A DNA stretch of 64,000 nucleotides, from assembly GCF_024346055.1 (NCBI RefSeq), contig NZ_JAGQCH010000009.1:45775-109774 (forward strand), read 5' to 3'. The notes below the pieces were generated by a model, which was not told the DNA's origin, did not search any database, and saw nothing but the letters and a program-made list of their open reading frames with translations. Shown piece after piece: positions 43,544-54,337 of the stretch (within the stretch, counting starts at the first letter, position 1; each line of letters begins with the position of its first letter). The position numbers and the translations under genes are program-made. Source of the DNA: Cyanobium sp. Cruz CV13-4-11. Its GTDB lineage: Bacteria; Cyanobacteriota; Cyanobacteriia; PCC-6307; Cyanobiaceae.

Positions 43544-44032
43544 TCAGTTGCCCAGGCCGGAGCTGATGTAATCGAAGTAGACGCCCATCTCACGACCGGC
43601 ATCGGGACCGACGAGGGAGGCGGTGGTTTCCTTCATGGCCTGGATCGACTGCACCGTGGCGCCGATGGGCACACCCAGGGAGTTGTAGGTCTCCTTGAGG
43701 CCGTTCAGCACACGCTCGTCGAGGATCGACGTGTCACCGGCCAGCATGGCGTAGGTGGCGTAGCGCAGGTAGTAGTCGAGGTCGCGGATGCAGGCCGCAT
43801 ACCGACGGGTGGTGTACATGTTGCCGCCCGGACGGGTGATGTCCGAGTACAGCAGGGCCTTGGCGACAGCTTCCTTGATGATGGCCGAGGCGTTGGCGCT
43901 GATGGTGGCGGCGGCCCGCACCCGCAGCTCACCGCTGGCGAAGTACTGCTCGAGGCGCCCCATGGAGCCGCCGTCGAGATAGAGCCCCTGGACGTCGGCC
44001 TGGTTGATGACGTTGGTGATGGCGTCTTGCAT
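43544..44032 (-). CDS. apcB: Allophycocyanin beta subunit (ApcB)
   Basis: 162-residue phycobiliprotein. It forms trimers with ApcA in the phycobilisome core. The phycocyanobilin attachment Cys81 is in [21 protein letters not shown]-terminal [20 protein letters not shown] is canonical. Residue 71 is Asn in [11 protein letters not shown], the position that carries methyl-asparagine in beta-type subunits. The start at 44032 gives exactly the family length. It follows apcA by 43 bp. Confidence 0.97.
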   Translation of the reverse strand: MQDAITNVINQADVQGLYLDGGSMGRLEQYFASGELRVRAAATISANASAIIKEAVAKALLYSDITRPGGNMYTTRRYAACIRDLDYYLRYATYAMLAGDTSILDERVLNGLKETYNSLGVPIGATVQSIQAMKETTASLVGPDAGREMGVYFDYISSGLGN

Positions 44033-44075
44033 GGATCCTGGGTTTGATGGCGATGGACGGGAGGGAGGTGAAACC

Positions 44076-44561
44076 TCAGGAGAGGGCGCCGACCACGTAG
44101 TCGAAGTAGAAGCCGGCCTCTTCGGCATCGGAGCCGGTGAGGAGCCCTGTGGCTGCGGTCTTCATCTCGCGCACGGCTTCCGCCATGGCTTCGAGGGGGG
44201 TGCCGAGGGCGCGATACATCTCGCGGGCCCCGATGACGCCGATCTCTTCGATCGGGGTCACATCCCCGGCGACCACGCCGTAGGTGACCAGGCGCAGGTA
44301 GTAGTCCATGTCGCGCAGGCAGGAAGCCGTCATCTCTTCCCCGTAGGCGTTGCCGCCGGGGGATACGAGATCGGGGCGCTTCTGGAAAAGCTGGCCTCCG
44401 GCCTGCTTCACGATGCGCTCCCGGCTTTCAGCCAGGACCTGGGCGACGCGCAGACGACGCTGACCTCCTGCCACAAACGACTTGATCTGGTCAAGTTCGC
44501 CAGGGCTGAGGTAGCGGGCTTCGGCGTCCGCGTTGATGATCGAGTTGGAGACGATGCTCAT
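44076..44561 (-). CDS. apcA: Allophycocyanin alpha subunit (ApcA)
   Basis: 161-residue phycobiliprotein, partner of ApcB. The chromophore Cys81 is in [20 protein letters not shown], and the start [20 protein letters not shown] is textbook. It is the first gene of the apcABC unit. The 5' leader upstream is about 300 bp long, so the unit is likely transcribed separately and strongly from its own promoter, in addition to any read-through from apcE. Confidence 0.98.
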   Translation of the reverse strand: MSIVSNSIINADAEARYLSPGELDQIKSFVAGGQRRLRVAQVLAESRERIVKQAGGQLFQKRPDLVSPGGNAYGEEMTASCLRDMDYYLRLVTYGVVAGDVTPIEEIGVIGAREMYRALGTPLEAMAEAVREMKTAATGLLTGSDAEEAGFYFDYVVGALS

Positions 44562-44854
44562 GCAGTTCTGCCTCGAAACAAGCGGTCACCGTGAAGGAGA
44601 CCGGTATCCGGTGGGTAAGGGTGATCGGCTTGGCCGACCGTCGCATCATTCTGTGGCAAGGCCCCGCGCTCCCATGGGGGCCGGTAACAGTTCTTCACGG
44701 CGGATGTGTTGGCGAGATCCCTTGGCTTGCAAGGGCTTTCGCGGGAGTTCTTAACACCATTCAAGCGCAGCAATTGTTCATCTCTTGTTGCCGTCCTCTG
44801 GTGTACCGCAAGCGCATTCACAGCCCAATCTCCCCGTCTCGTTGTTGAGACAGG
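44562..44854 (-). promoter_or_regulatory. Long 5' leader/promoter region of apcABC
   Basis: About 290 bp between the apcE terminator and the apcA start with no convincing ORF. It contains several small inverted repeats. Examples are ACCGG-TAT-CCGGT at about 44605, GGCCCC with GGGGCC about 44662-44684, and CCCTTG-GCTTG-CAAGGG at about 44717-44733. Such structured leaders may influence the stability of the very abundant apc mRNA. I could not identify a certain -35/-10 pair. Confidence 0.45.
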
Positions 44855-44888
44855 CCAAAAGAAACCCCCCGAGGCTGACCCGGGGGTT
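44855..44888 (-). terminator. Intrinsic terminator after apcE
   Basis: On the minus strand AACCCCC pairs with GGGGGTT and is followed by TTCTTTT. It lies 57 bp past the apcE stop. It should separate most apcE transcription from the downstream apcABC genes. Confidence 0.85.
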
Positions 44889-44944
44889 CGCTAAAGCACC
44901 GGAAGCGCTCGTTCAGGGGAGAGGCTCGATCGGCGGGGAGAGGG

Positions 44945-47900
44945 TCAGATCGCCCCCCGCACCGAGGGGGTCAGACCCCCATTGCCGCCGTAGAGGGAGG
45001 CGGTGCGGTTGACTGTGGTGAGCGGGACGCCATCTTCGGTGGCCAGGCCTCGAAGGTAGGGCACCGTGTCCTGGCCGAAGGCCGAGGCGTACTCCCGGGC
45101 GTTGAGCAGTTCGGCCACGGCCGCCTGCTGGCCGGCCGTGGCACGGGTGGCGAGGAACCGGCTCACTTCCGTCGGCATGGCGGCACGGCCGAGCAGGGCC
45201 AGGTAGGCAGCCGAGGCCGCCCGCAGGGGGGCCATCCGCTGGAGCCTCTGCTGGAAGAGATCACTGCCGGCGATCTGGGAGACGAATTCGGCCACCGAGA
45301 GCTGGCCGTCCCGCAGCTGGGATTCCGGATCCATCTGGCGCTCGGCCGCGAAAGGCACGCGGTTGAGCAGTTGGCGGTAGACCGCCTGCACCACCGCCTG
45401 GACCTGGGTTTCGCTGGGATCCCGGAGCAGTTGCACGGGACGGGCCAGGCTCTGACGACGGCTGAAGCCCTGGGGGGAGCCGGGTCGCAGGGCCTTGGCC
45501 ATCGCCCCGTCGGGAGCCACGGCGGCGCCGCTCAGCAGGTTGGTGCCCACCATGGCCTTCCAGCTGCCGGCGATGCCGATGCTGGCGGGGGCCCCGTAGC
45601 CATTGCCGCCTCCCGCGCTGGAGACACCACTGCGCCAGAGCGGGGCAGACCCGCCGCCAGGCTGCCAGCGGGTCTGGCTCCAGCTGCGGGTGGGGGCCGG
45701 TGCCTGCTTGACCGTCTGGGGACCGCTGGGGACGCCGGAAGAGACCGAGGCGCTCTGGCCACCGGCCACATCGGCTTTCCACTGGCCACGCACGTTCGGT
45801 CGGGCCGTCAGGTTGCGGGGCACCAGGTCGCCCACGGTGCGCAGCACCTGGGCGACCGGAACGATGGGGCGCTGGAGGGGGGTGATGTCGGCGACCGTCT
45901 CGAGGGTCCGCACCAGGCCGGGTATCCGGCGGGCGTTGCGATCGGCCGGGGTGATGAAGCGTTCGTAGGGGACGGTGTCCTCGCCGAAGCACTCGTTGTA
46001 CTCACGGCCTTCGAGCATGGCGTCGACGACGCCGTAGAAGCCCTTGCGGGCCGCCGTGTCGAAGTAGGCGTTGATCTCCCAGCGGCCGAAGCTGGGCCGG
46101 CCGAGGAGGCGGCGGTGCATCACCTCGATGGCCTTGGTGATGTACAGGCCGCTCCAGTAGCGACGACGGAAGGCGTTGGAGCGGGCCACCTGGCGCACGA
46201 ACTCCCGCAGGCTGATGTCGCCGTTCTCGAGTTTGATCTCCTCGACCTTGTTGCGTTCACCGGCGTAGCCGGCGGTGCCCAGCACCTGCACGTAGACCGC
46301 ATTGATGACGGCCTGGGTGCTGGATTCGGTGCCGCGGATGCTGGGCTGGCCGCCCCGGCGGGGGGTGGAGCTGCCGCCGGTGGCGATCTGGCGCAGGCGC
46401 ACCACCTTCGGACCCACCCGGCGTGGGGTGGCCTTGCGGAACTGGGCGCTGTCCATGGGCCCGGGCTGGGCCATGCCGTTGCCGATCAGGATCCGACGGG
46501 TGTCGTAGCTGAAGGGCGCCGGGCGGGTGGCCACCGAAGCCGTGCTGGAGGGGAAGATCGCCCCGTAGGTGAGGGCCAGGGGGTCGTTGCCTCCGCCGTA
46601 CGGGTGCTGGTCGGCGAGGGGCTGGCGGTAGGAGGCGTAGAGGGTGATGTACTGGGGCGCACCTTCGAACGGGGCGCTGAAGCGGAAGAGATTGCGGTTG
46701 GACCCCCAGCCGGCGCTCTCCTGGGCCTCCTCGCCGATGTCGCGCAGGTAGGGAACCGTTTCCTCACCGAAGACCCGGGCGTACTCCATGCCGTTGACCA
46801 GGGCGTCAACGAGGCCGCCCAGGCCCTTGGTGCTGACGATGGCGAAGTACTGGCGGAACTCCTCGATCGAGCTCACACCGCGGCCGAGGAAGTGGCGGAA
46901 GGCCAGTTCCACCACCCGGCTGTTGGAGAAGCGGCCATAGAACTGCCGCTGGTAGACCTTGCTGCGACCGAGGGCGCGGATGAACTCTCGCATCGAGAGC
47001 TGGCCCTGGCGCACCTGGGTGGCCTCCACCGGGCACACCACCTGGGAGTAGCCCTTGACGATGTCCCGCTCGAACACCTGGCGGTAGGCGGCCCGGATGA
47101 TTTCGGCCTTCTCAGCGCCGGACAGGCGTGGCCGCATCACGAAGCGCTGGGCGCCTTCGGCGGCGAGGGCATAGGTGGCGGGGAGCTGCAGACCCTGGTT
47201 GACGGGGCTGCCGAGGCGGGCCCGGGTGGAGGGGGTGGCCACCTCAAGCTCCTTGAGGAGCACGTTGAAGCAGTCGATCACGAGCTGGCGGGATTCCGGT
47301 TCCCCCTTGAACAGGCTGGCGGCGGCGGCGCGCATCTCCTGCAGGGCCACGTTGGTGGCCGTCAGGGAGCAGGCCTTTTCGAGCACATCGCGGAGGCCAC
47401 GGGTGTTCACGGCCAGGATGCTGGGATCGCCCGCGATCACCGCGTAGCCCACGTAGCGCAGGAACCAGGCCATGTCCCGCAGCGACTTGCGCATGCGGGC
47501 GTTGCCGTAGATCGCCACCGAAATGGGGTTGAAGCCGCTAGGCAGCACGACCCGCACATCGGCGTCGGCCTGGACGCCCTCCAGGATCCGGCCGAGCAGG
47601 CCACTGCCCCCGGAGCCCTGGGCGAAGGTGCGCACCGAGCGCTGAAACGCGGCCTGGTCGGCGGCGAGGGCGACAGCATCGGCCGCCCCAGCGCTGGGGG
47701 TGCTCAGGGGGGCGTCGAGATAGGAGAGGGGGGTGCCGCCCGTGAAGATGCGGTTGGCGGCCCTGGCCACGATCGCGTCGGCGTTGGCGGAGATCCGTCG
47801 GGCCGCTTCGACACGGATCTGGCCGCTGCGGAAGAAGGTGGTCAGGGCGTCCAGTTCGCCGCCGTCGGGGAAACGGTCCTGCTGCTCCGCCTTCCGGACG

Positions 47901-47971
47901 CTGGAGAGCGGCAGGGTGTCGTAGCGCTGGGGGGCAACCCTGGTGCTGCCGCTGCTGGCGGTCACGGTCAT
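44945..47971 (-). CDS. apcE: Phycobilisome core-membrane linker Lcm (ApcE)
   Basis: 1,008-residue protein that anchors the phycobilisome core to the thylakoid and acts as terminal energy emitter. The N-terminal phycobilin domain (about residues 20-240) has the chromophore Cys at about 201 in LRDVLEKACSLT and is interrupted by the usual loop region. Three linker (Rep/PBS_linker) domains follow. They have repeated endings: EYARVFGEETVPYLRD, EYNECFGEDTVPYERF and EYASAFGQDTVPYLRG. Three repeats correspond to a tricylindrical core in known cyanobacteria. The start MTVTASSGSTRVAPQRYD at 47971 was chosen from the family; the frame runs 85 codons further upstream without resemblance. Confidence 0.97.
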   Translation of the reverse strand: MTVTASSGSTRVAPQRYDTLPLSSVRKAEQQDRFPDGGELDALTTFFRSGQIRVEAARRISANADAIVARAANRIFTGGTPLSYLDAPLSTPSAGAADAVALAADQAAFQRSVRTFAQGSGGSGLLGRILEGVQADADVRVVLPSGFNPISVAIYGNARMRKSLRDMAWFLRYVGYAVIAGDPSILAVNTRGLRDVLEKACSLTATNVALQEMRAAAASLFKGEPESRQLVIDCFNVLLKELEVATPSTRARLGSPVNQGLQLPATYALAAEGAQRFVMRPRLSGAEKAEIIRAAYRQVFERDIVKGYSQVVCPVEATQVRQGQLSMREFIRALGRSKVYQRQFYGRFSNSRVVELAFRHFLGRGVSSIEEFRQYFAIVSTKGLGGLVDALVNGMEYARVFGEETVPYLRDIGEEAQESAGWGSNRNLFRFSAPFEGAPQYITLYASYRQPLADQHPYGGGNDPLALTYGAIFPSSTASVATRPAPFSYDTRRILIGNGMAQPGPMDSAQFRKATPRRVGPKVVRLRQIATGGSSTPRRGGQPSIRGTESSTQAVINAVYVQVLGTAGYAGERNKVEEIKLENGDISLREFVRQVARSNAFRRRYWSGLYITKAIEVMHRRLLGRPSFGRWEINAYFDTAARKGFYGVVDAMLEGREYNECFGEDTVPYERFITPADRNARRIPGLVRTLETVADITPLQRPIVPVAQVLRTVGDLVPRNLTARPNVRGQWKADVAGGQSASVSSGVPSGPQTVKQAPAPTRSWSQTRWQPGGGSAPLWRSGVSSAGGGNGYGAPASIGIAGSWKAMVGTNLLSGAAVAPDGAMAKALRPGSPQGFSRRQSLARPVQLLRDPSETQVQAVVQAVYRQLLNRVPFAAERQMDPESQLRDGQLSVAEFVSQIAGSDLFQQRLQRMAPLRAASAAYLALLGRAAMPTEVSRFLATRATAGQQAAVAELLNAREYASAFGQDTVPYLRGLATEDGVPLTTVNRTASLYGGNGGLTPSVRGAI

Positions 47972-48120
47972 GAACGAGAGCGAGCCGGGCTGGGTCACGT
48001 TACGGCTGCGCCCCTGGCCCCCCGGCGGGGGATGAACAAATGTTTGCAGCCTTCCCCGGGGCTCAGGCTGAACAGCGGCCGACGCCGTGGAATGCTGCCG
48101 GACCCTGCACCAAGGCATTG

Positions 48121-49344
48121 ATGGATCACCCCCCGGAGGCCCCGCTGGATGCCGCCACGCCGGTGGTGAGCGCCTTCTACGACCGTTTCCCCTACCCGGG
48201 GGACCCTCTCCAGGACGGCCCGCCACCGGGATACAACTGGCGCTGGTGCGTGGACAGCGTCGTGGCGGCCGTGGACGGGGCCCTGCCGCCTGGGCCGCGC
48301 CCCTGGCGGATCCTCGACGCCGGCTGCGGTACGGGGGTGAGCACCGACTACCTCTGCCATCTCAACCCGGGGGCCGCCGTGCTGGCGGTGGACATCAGTG
48401 CCGGTGCCCTGGCGGTGGCCCGGGAGCGCACCGCCCGCTCCGGAGCCGCTGCCCAGGTGGCGGAGCTGCGCATTGAGCAGCGCAGCCTGCTCGACCTGGC
48501 CGGGGAGGGCCCCTTCGACTACATCAACTCGGTGGGGGTGCTGCATCACCTCGACCAACCCGCGTTGGGTCTGCGCGCCCTGGTCCCCCTGCTGCGGCCG
48601 GGGGGCCTGCTGCATCTCTTTCTCTATGCCGATGGAGGGCGCTGGGAGATCCACCGCACCCAGCGGGCCCTGGCCCTGATGGGGGTGGGCACCGGGCCGG
48701 CCGGCCTGCGGCTGGGGCGGGAGCTGTTCCATACCCTTCCCGAGACCAACCGCCTGCGGCGGCACCACGAGCAGCGCTGGGCCCTCGACACCGCCGCCGA
48801 TGCCAACTTCGCCGATATGTACCTCCACCCCCAGGAGACCAGTTACGACCTGGAGCGCCTGTTTCGTTTCGTCGATCAGCCCGGGGTCCGCTTTGCCGGT
48901 TTCTCCAATCCGGAGGTCTGGGATCCGGCCCGGTTGCTGCAGGGGGAGCTGCTGGAGCGGGCCCGGGCCCTGCCGCCGGCGCAGCAGTGGGCCCTGGTGG
49001 AGAGCCTCGATCCCGACATCAGCCATTTCGAGTTCTTCCTGCGGCGCCAGGACGGCGACGGGGCAGCGGGCCCGGCGTCGGAGTCTTGGAGCGATGAGGC
49101 CCTGCTGGCGGCCGGCGGCGAGCGCAACCGTTGTCTGTGGGGCTGGCCGTCCACCGCGCTCCTGGGGCCGGAGCTGCGGCCCCTGACCATCTCCGAGCCG
49201 GAGCTCGCCCTGATGGAGGCCCTCGAGGCAGCCCCCGCCGGCACCCCGATCGGGGCGCTTCCGGTGGCCCTGGGCCCCGAAGAGCGGCTGGCGGCGGCGC
49301 GGCGACTGCTGGCGGAGCAGGTGCTTCTGTTGCTTAGAGCCTGA
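48121..49344 (+). CDS. Class I SAM-dependent methyltransferase with C-terminal extension
   Basis: 407-residue protein starting MDHPPEAPLDAATPVVSAFY. VSAFYDRFPYPGDPL is a block shared with cyanobacterial class I methyltransferases. The SAM site is ILDAGCGTGVSTDYLCHL (motif I) and VLAVDISAGALAVARE (motif II). After the catalytic domain (about 70-260) a second half (LFHTLPETNRLRRHHEQRW and MYLHPQETSYDLERLFRFV) resembles known two-part cyanobacterial methyltransferases. The substrate is unknown. It is divergent from apcE, with 149 bp between the starts, and upstream of atp1. Confidence 0.8.
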   Translation: MDHPPEAPLDAATPVVSAFYDRFPYPGDPLQDGPPPGYNWRWCVDSVVAAVDGALPPGPRPWRILDAGCGTGVSTDYLCHLNPGAAVLAVDISAGALAVARERTARSGAAAQVAELRIEQRSLLDLAGEGPFDYINSVGVLHHLDQPALGLRALVPLLRPGGLLHLFLYADGGRWEIHRTQRALALMGVGTGPAGLRLGRELFHTLPETNRLRRHHEQRWALDTAADANFADMYLHPQETSYDLERLFRFVDQPGVRFAGFSNPEVWDPARLLQGELLERARALPPAQQWALVESLDPDISHFEFFLRRQDGDGAAGPASESWSDEALLAAGGERNRCLWGWPSTALLGPELRPLTISEPELALMEALEAAPAGTPIGALPVALGPEERLAAARRLLAEQVLLLLRA

Positions 49345-49390
49345 ACGGGCCGAGTGATAAAGTCCGCACGCCAAGACAGAGCCTCGACGG

Positions 49391-49864
49391 TTGCAGGCTG
49401 CCCTGACCCCCTCTCCGGATGCCGTTCCCCCTGCGGAGACGTCGGCCGAAGCGGTCGAAGGACATCCGACCAGCGACGCTTCAACCCTGCCTGAAGTCGC
49501 CGACGCTTCGTCGCCGGTGAACAACGGCATGGACGGTTACCTGCGGTTGCAGCGCCGGATGCTTGTTTCCACGGTCTGTGCCACCGCCCTGGCGGTGCCC
49601 ATCACGGCCCTGTGGTTCGACCTTCCCACCGCTTTCAGCCTGCTGGTAGGAGCCCTGGCGGGGCTCCTGTACCTCCGGCTCCTGGCCCGCAGCGTCACCC
49701 GCTTCGGCGTCGAAACCAAGGGGGTGGGCAAGGCCCAGCTTCTGGTTCCGGTGGTGCTGGTACTCGCGGCCGCCAGGCTGCCCGTCCTCGAGATCCTGCC
49801 AGCCCTGGTGGGTTTTCTCCTCTACAAGCCCGCTTTGATCGTTCAGGCCGTCCTCGACACCTGA
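49391..49864 (+). CDS. atp1: ATP synthase assembly protein I (Atp1)
   Basis: 157-residue membrane protein with four helices (for example TVCATALAVPITALWFDL and AFSLLVGALAGLLYLRLLA) that precedes the a-subunit gene, where cyanobacterial and other atp operons carry atp1/atpI. RFGVETKGVGKAQLLVPVVL resembles the family. It helps assemble the c-ring but is not part of the final enzyme. The start is a TTG at 49391; the acidic, low-complexity N-terminus is variable, so the start could also be the Met at 49529. Confidence 0.85.
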   Translation: MQAALTPSPDAVPPAETSAEAVEGHPTSDASTLPEVADASSPVNNGMDGYLRLQRRMLVSTVCATALAVPITALWFDLPTAFSLLVGALAGLLYLRLLARSVTRFGVETKGVGKAQLLVPVVLVLAAARLPVLEILPALVGFLLYKPALIVQAVLDT

Positions 49865-49960
49865 TCCAAGTTTCCGCCGCTCCGGCGGCCCTCTTCAGCC
49901 GCTTCGGCGGCCCCTCCAGCCGCCTTGCGGCACCCGACGTTCCGCCAGGTCCTATCCCCG

Positions 49961-51089
<1,129 letters not shown>

Positions 51090-51113
51090 TCGGAGGCCGT
51101 CGCGGGGATGAGC

Positions 51114-51136
51114 GGGCCGCACGTTCGTTGCGGCCC
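51114..51136 (+). promoter_or_regulatory. Stem-loop 3' of atpE
   Basis: Perfect 8-bp inverted repeat GGGCCGCA ... TGCGGCCC with a 7-base loop, 25 bp beyond the atpE stop and before the b-prime gene. It is followed by TTCTCC rather than a T-run, so it is more likely an mRNA stabiliser or attenuator. Subunit c is needed in far more copies than its neighbours, so a segmental-stability hairpin here makes sense. Confidence 0.6.
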
Positions 51137-51189
51137 TTCTCCACCCCCGGCTCCGTCCACGCCTCTCCCACCGCCCGCCTTATTGCCCC

Positions 51190-51672
51190 ATGACCAGCTG
51201 GCTTCTGCTTGCCGAGGCAGGTGCGACCGCCGGGTCGCCCGAGGGAGGTCTGTTCGACCTCGATGCCACCCTGCCGCTCATGGCGCTGCAGGTGGTGCTC
51301 CTCACCTTCATCCTCAACAGCCTGTTCTTCCGACCGGTCGGCAAGGCCGTGGAGGACCGTGAGGGTTACATCACCACCAGCCGTACCCAGGCCAAGGAGA
51401 AGATCGCCCAGACCGTGCGCCTCGAGGCCGACCTCAAGGAGCAACTGAAAGGGGCCAGGCTCGAAGCCCAGAAGGTGATCCTCGAGGCCGAGCAGGATTC
51501 CGACCGCCTTTACCGCGAGGCCATGGCGGTGGCCCAGGCCGAAGCCATCGCCAGCCGCGAAAGCGCCCGTAGCAAGATCGATGGCCAGCGGGCCGATGCC
51601 CTGAGCCTTCTTGAGGCCGATGCCGACAGGCTCGCCGACCTCATCGTCGACCGTCTTCTGCCCGCCTCATGA
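51190..51672 (+). CDS. atpF2: ATP synthase subunit b-prime
   Basis: 160-residue stator subunit with one N-terminal membrane helix ([20 protein letters not shown]) and a long helical stalk rich in Ala, Glu and Arg. The presence of separate b and b-prime genes is a phototroph trait. [15 protein letters not shown] is the usual N-terminus. Its stop overlaps the atpF start (ATGA), so they are translationally coupled. In older cyanobacterial papers this gene is called atpG. Confidence 0.94.
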   Translation: MTSWLLLAEAGATAGSPEGGLFDLDATLPLMALQVVLLTFILNSLFFRPVGKAVEDREGYITTSRTQAKEKIAQTVRLEADLKEQLKGARLEAQKVILEAEQDSDRLYREAMAVAQAEAIASRESARSKIDGQRADALSLLEADADRLADLIVDRLLPAS

Positions 51673-52196
51673 TGACCTCCACTCTCCCGTCGCTGTTCGC
51701 CAGCCACGGCACCTTCGGCCTCAATCTCGACATCTTCGAGACCAACATCATCAACCTGGCGATCGTGATCGCTGGCCTGACGTGGTTTCTGCGGGGCTTC
51801 CTCGGCGGCATCCTTGAGCGTCGCCGCGAGCGCATCCTCGGCGAGCTCAAGGACGCCGAGGAGCGCCTGAGCGTCGCCACCGCGTCCCTCGCCGTGGCCC
51901 AGAACAGCCTGGGTGAGGCCCGCGCCCGTGCCGAGAAGATCCGCGCCGATGGCAAGGTCCGCGCCGAGGCCATTCGCCTCGAGAGCGAGAAGCGCACCGT
52001 CGAGGAGATGGCGCGGCTCAAGCAGGACTCCCAGTCCGATATGGATTCGGAGGTCTCGCGCGTCAGCAAACTGCTGCAGCGCGAAGCCGCCGAGATGGCG
52101 ATCGCCAAGGCCCTCGCCAGCCTCCCGGGCCGCCTCGATGCCAGCACCCAGGCCCAGCTGATCGATCAGTCCATTCAATCGATGGGGAACGCCTGA
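51669..52196 (+). CDS. atpF: ATP synthase subunit b
   Basis: 175-residue stator subunit with one helix ([20 protein letters not shown]) and a long coiled-coil stalk. The first conserved part [16 protein letters not shown] stretch ([20 protein letters not shown]) is diagnostic of the cyanobacterial/plastid type. A second ATG follows at 51672, so the exact start may be one codon later. It overlaps atpF2 by 4 bases and atpH by 1. Confidence 0.94.
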   Translation: MMTSTLPSLFASHGTFGLNLDIFETNIINLAIVIAGLTWFLRGFLGGILERRRERILGELKDAEERLSVATASLAVAQNSLGEARARAEKIRADGKVRAEAIRLESEKRTVEEMARLKQDSQSDMDSEVSRVSKLLQREAAEMAIAKALASLPGRLDASTQAQLIDQSIQSMGNA

Positions 52197-52744
52197 TGCC
52201 TCTGCTCAACACCATCACCACCCCCTACGCCGACGCCTTCCTCCAGGTCTGCGACGCCAATGGGGACACCGATGCGGTGATCGACCAGGCCCGGGCGATC
52301 CTGTCCCTGTGGCATGACTCCAGCGACCTGCGCGAGGCGATGGCCTCCCCGGTTCTGGAGGTCGAAGGCAAGAAGGCGGCCCTTGAGAAGCTCTTCGGCA
52401 AGGACATCTCCCCCTCCTTCCTCAACCTGCTCAAGCTGCTGGCCGACCGCCAGCGCATCGGCTACCTCGATGCCGTCCTGGAGAGGCTCCTGGAGCTCTA
52501 CCGCGAGCAGAACCAGATCGCCCTGGCCACGGTGACCTCCGCCAGCCCCCTGAGCGACGAGCAGCAGGCCCTGCTCGCCGAGAAGGCCAAGGTCGTGGCC
52601 GGCACCGACAAGGTGGAGATCAGCCTCGCGGTGGATCCTGCCCTGATCGGTGGGTTCGTCCTCAGTGTCGGCTCCCGGGTGATCGACGCCAGCCTCGCCG
52701 GTCAGGTGCGGCGCCTCGGCCTGACGCTCGCCAACGTGAGCTAG
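52196..52744 (+). CDS. atpH: ATP synthase subunit delta
   Basis: 182-residue subunit linking the stator to the F1 head (OSCP homologue). [20 protein letters not shown] at the N-terminus and the C-terminal block [20 protein letters not shown] are the OSCP/delta signatures. The ATG shares one base with the atpF stop. It is followed by 62 bp of pyrimidine-rich spacer before atpA. Confidence 0.94.
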   Translation: MPLLNTITTPYADAFLQVCDANGDTDAVIDQARAILSLWHDSSDLREAMASPVLEVEGKKAALEKLFGKDISPSFLNLLKLLADRQRIGYLDAVLERLLELYREQNQIALATVTSASPLSDEQQALLAEKAKVVAGTDKVEISLAVDPALIGGFVLSVGSRVIDASLAGQVRRLGLTLANVS

Positions 52745-52806
52745 CGCCTCGCTCCCTTTCCCCTCTCCTTCTCACTTCATCGCCTCCCCTCCGGGGACTC
52801 CCACCC

Positions 52807-54324
52807 ATGGTTTCCATCCGCCCCGACGAGATCAGCGCCATCCTCAAGAAGCAGATCGCTGACTACGACAAGTCGGTGTCTGTCAGCAACGTCGGCACCG
52901 TCCTGCAGATCGGTGATGGCATCGCCCGGGTCTACGGCCTGGAGCAGGTCATGGCCGGTGAGCTGGTCCTGTTCGAGGACGGTACCGAGGGCCTGGCATT
53001 GAACCTCGAAGACGACAACGTCGGCGTCGTGCTGATGGGCGAGGGCCTGGGCATCCAGGAAGGCAGCACCGTCAAGGCCACCGGCCGCATCGCGGCGGTG
53101 CCCGTGGGCGACGCCATGCTGGGTCGGGTGGTGAACGCCCTGGGCCAGCCGATCGACGGCAAGGGTGAGATCCCCACCACCGAGACGCGCCTGATCGAGT
53201 CGATGGCGCCCGGCATCATTCAGCGCAAGTCGGTGCATGAACCCATGCAGACCGGCATCACGGCGATCGACGCCATGATCCCCATCGGCCGCGGCCAGCG
53301 GGAGCTGATCATCGGCGACCGCCAGACAGGCAAGACCGCCATCTGCATCGACACCATCCTCAACCAGAAGGGTGAGGACGTCGTCTGCGTCTACGTGGCC
53401 ATCGGCCAGAAGAACGCTTCGGTGGCCAACGTGGTCGAAGTGCTGCGTGAGCGCGGCGCCCTCGACTACACCGTGGTGGTGGCGGCCAGCGCCTCGGAAG
53501 CGGCCGCCCTCCAGTACCTGGCCCCCTACACCGGCGCGGCCATCGCCGAGTCCTTCATGTACAAGGGCAAGGCCACCCTGGTGGTGTACGACGACCTCAC
53601 TAAGCAGGCCCAGGCCTACCGCCAGATGTCCCTGCTGCTGCGCCGTCCCCCCGGTCGTGAGGCCTACCCCGGCGACGTCTTCTATTGCCACAGCCGCCTG
53701 CTGGAGCGGGCCGCCAAGCTCTCCGACGCCATGGGCAAGGGCAGCATGACCGCCCTGCCGATCATCGAGACCCAGGCCGGTGATGTTTCGGCCTACATCC
53801 CCACCAACGTGATCTCGATCACCGACGGCCAGGTGTTCCTCAGCTCCGACCTGTTCAACTCCGGCCTGCGGCCCGCCATCAACGTGGGCATCTCCGTGAG
53901 CCGGGTGGGCGGCGCCGCCCAGACCAAGGCCATCAAGAAGATCGCCGGCACCCTGAAGCTGGAGCTGGCCCAGTTCGACGAGCTGGCCGCTTTCTCCCAG
54001 TTCGCCTCCGACCTGGATGCCGCCACCCAGGCCCAGCTGGGCCGGGGCAAGCGCCTGCGTGAACTGCTCAAGCAGCCCCAGTTCAGCCCCCTGATCCTGG
54101 CGGAGCAGGTGGCCGTGGTCTACGCAGGCGTCAAGGGTCTGATTGATGAGGTGCCCGTCGAATTGGTGCCCCAGTTCGCCCGCGAGCTGCGCGAGTACCT
54201 CAAGAGCAGCAAGCCCGAGTTCATCAACAAGGTTCAGACCGACAAGGTGCTGAGCGACGAATCCGAAGCCATGCTCAAGGAGGCCATCCGCGAGGTCACC
54301 TCCTCGATGCTGGCTGCCGCCTGA
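52807..54324 (+). CDS. atpA: ATP synthase subunit alpha
   Basis: 505-residue non-catalytic nucleotide-binding subunit of F1. The P-loop [15 protein letters not shown] is intact. [20 protein letters not shown] and the signature [20 protein letters not shown] are present. N-terminal [20 protein letters not shown] is the classical start. The length is normal. It is the head gene of the F1 half (atpA-atpG); atpD/atpC (beta, epsilon) are elsewhere, as usual in cyanobacteria. Confidence 0.98.
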   Translation: MVSIRPDEISAILKKQIADYDKSVSVSNVGTVLQIGDGIARVYGLEQVMAGELVLFEDGTEGLALNLEDDNVGVVLMGEGLGIQEGSTVKATGRIAAVPVGDAMLGRVVNALGQPIDGKGEIPTTETRLIESMAPGIIQRKSVHEPMQTGITAIDAMIPIGRGQRELIIGDRQTGKTAICIDTILNQKGEDVVCVYVAIGQKNASVANVVEVLRERGALDYTVVVAASASEAAALQYLAPYTGAAIAESFMYKGKATLVVYDDLTKQAQAYRQMSLLLRRPPGREAYPGDVFYCHSRLLERAAKLSDAMGKGSMTALPIIETQAGDVSAYIPTNVISITDGQVFLSSDLFNSGLRPAINVGISVSRVGGAAQTKAIKKIAGTLKLELAQFDELAAFSQFASDLDAATQAQLGRGKRLRELLKQPQFSPLILAEQVAVVYAGVKGLIDEVPVELVPQFARELREYLKSSKPEFINKVQTDKVLSDESEAMLKEAIREVTSSMLAAA

Positions 54325-54337
54325 GGACTCTCCACCC

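Noticed and set aside
45371..48121. 916-aa plus-strand frame
   Set aside because: Mirror of apcE.
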